Positions 5,182-5,247 of a DNA stretch of 5,247 nt are shown piece by piece (the first letter of the stretch is position 1; each line of letters opens with the position of its first letter). This DNA comes from DATDRQ01 sp035291645 (GTDB taxonomy: Bacteria > Chloroflexota > Anaerolineae > Anaerolineales > UBA4823). Where the stretch lies: assembly GCA_035291645.1 (NCBI GenBank), contig DATDRQ010000040.1, positions 1-5,247 of the forward strand, in the 5' to 3' direction. The notes under the pieces were generated by a model. The model saw only the letters and a list, made by a program, of their open reading frames with translations. It was not told where the DNA came from and made no database searches. A program made the translations under genes and the position numbers.

Positions 5182-5247
5182 GCCGACGTAGCTCAATCGG
5201 CAGAGCAACCGCCTTGTAAGTGGTAGGTTATGGGTTCGATTCCCATC
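5182..5247 (+). tRNA. tRNA-Thr (anticodon UGU), 3' end cut by window edge
   Basis: The cloverleaf can be drawn by hand. The 5' acceptor strand is GCCGACG (5182-5188), then TA, then D stem GCTC/GAGC (5191-5194, 5203-5206) with a GG-containing loop. The anticodon stem is ACCGC/GTGGT (5208-5212, 5220-5224, one G-T pair) around loop CTTGTAA, with anticodon TGT at 5215-5217, decoding ACA threonine codons. The variable loop is AGGTT and the T arm is ATGGG-TTCGATT-CCCAT (5230-5246). Only the first base of the 3' acceptor strand (C5247) is present; about six more bases, the discriminator and any encoded CCA lie beyond the edge. Confidence 0.95.

Overview
This 5.2 kb window is ordinary bacterial chromosome, GC-rich in the genes and AT-rich between them. 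It carries a conserved translation and RNA-maintenance block. Diderm or archaeal markers, phage genes, insertion sequences and CRISPR repeats were not seen. The combination of a YacL-type PIN/TRAM protein, cysS and rlmB in a row, next to an Atg22/UMF1-type transporter with an inserted surface-type domain, suggests a Chloroflexota (Anaerolineae-like) genome. That placement is an inference from gene content and protein style, not from a search.

Layout. Positions 1-1343 (minus strand) hold the N-terminal 447 codons of a major facilitator transporter. Its frame runs off the left edge without a stop. Positions 1344-1765 are a 422-bp divergent intergenic region. It contains two oppositely directed TATAAT boxes forming one 13-bp palindrome, a GC-rich inverted repeat in the transporter leader, and a long leader for the rightward genes with a clear hairpin and a curious mini-ORF (MSADF) that repeats the first five residues of the following protein. 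Positions 1766-5075 (plus strand) hold three co-directional genes: yacL-like (membrane-anchored PIN/TRAM protein), cysS (cysteinyl-tRNA synthetase) and rlmB-like (23S rRNA 2'-O-methyltransferase), separated by 34 and 51 bp. After a textbook promoter, a tRNA-Thr(UGU) gene starts at 5182 and is cut by the right edge.

How it fits together. CysS charges tRNA-Cys, the SpoU-family enzyme methylates rRNA, and the PIN/TRAM protein is a likely membrane-tethered RNA-acting nuclease. The three genes plausibly form one transcription unit driven from the 1491-1518 promoter. The order yacL, cysS, rlmB matches a contracted form of the Bacillus subtilis disA-yacL-ispD-ispF-gltX-cysE-cysS-mrnC-rlmB region. 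The tRNA gene has its own promoter. The transporter is transcribed away from this block and is probably functionally unrelated.

The most unusual item is a roughly 100-residue non-membrane segment after the ninth predicted helix of the transporter. It resembles an extracellular jelly-roll/carbohydrate-binding type domain and is placed where topology predicts it faces outside.
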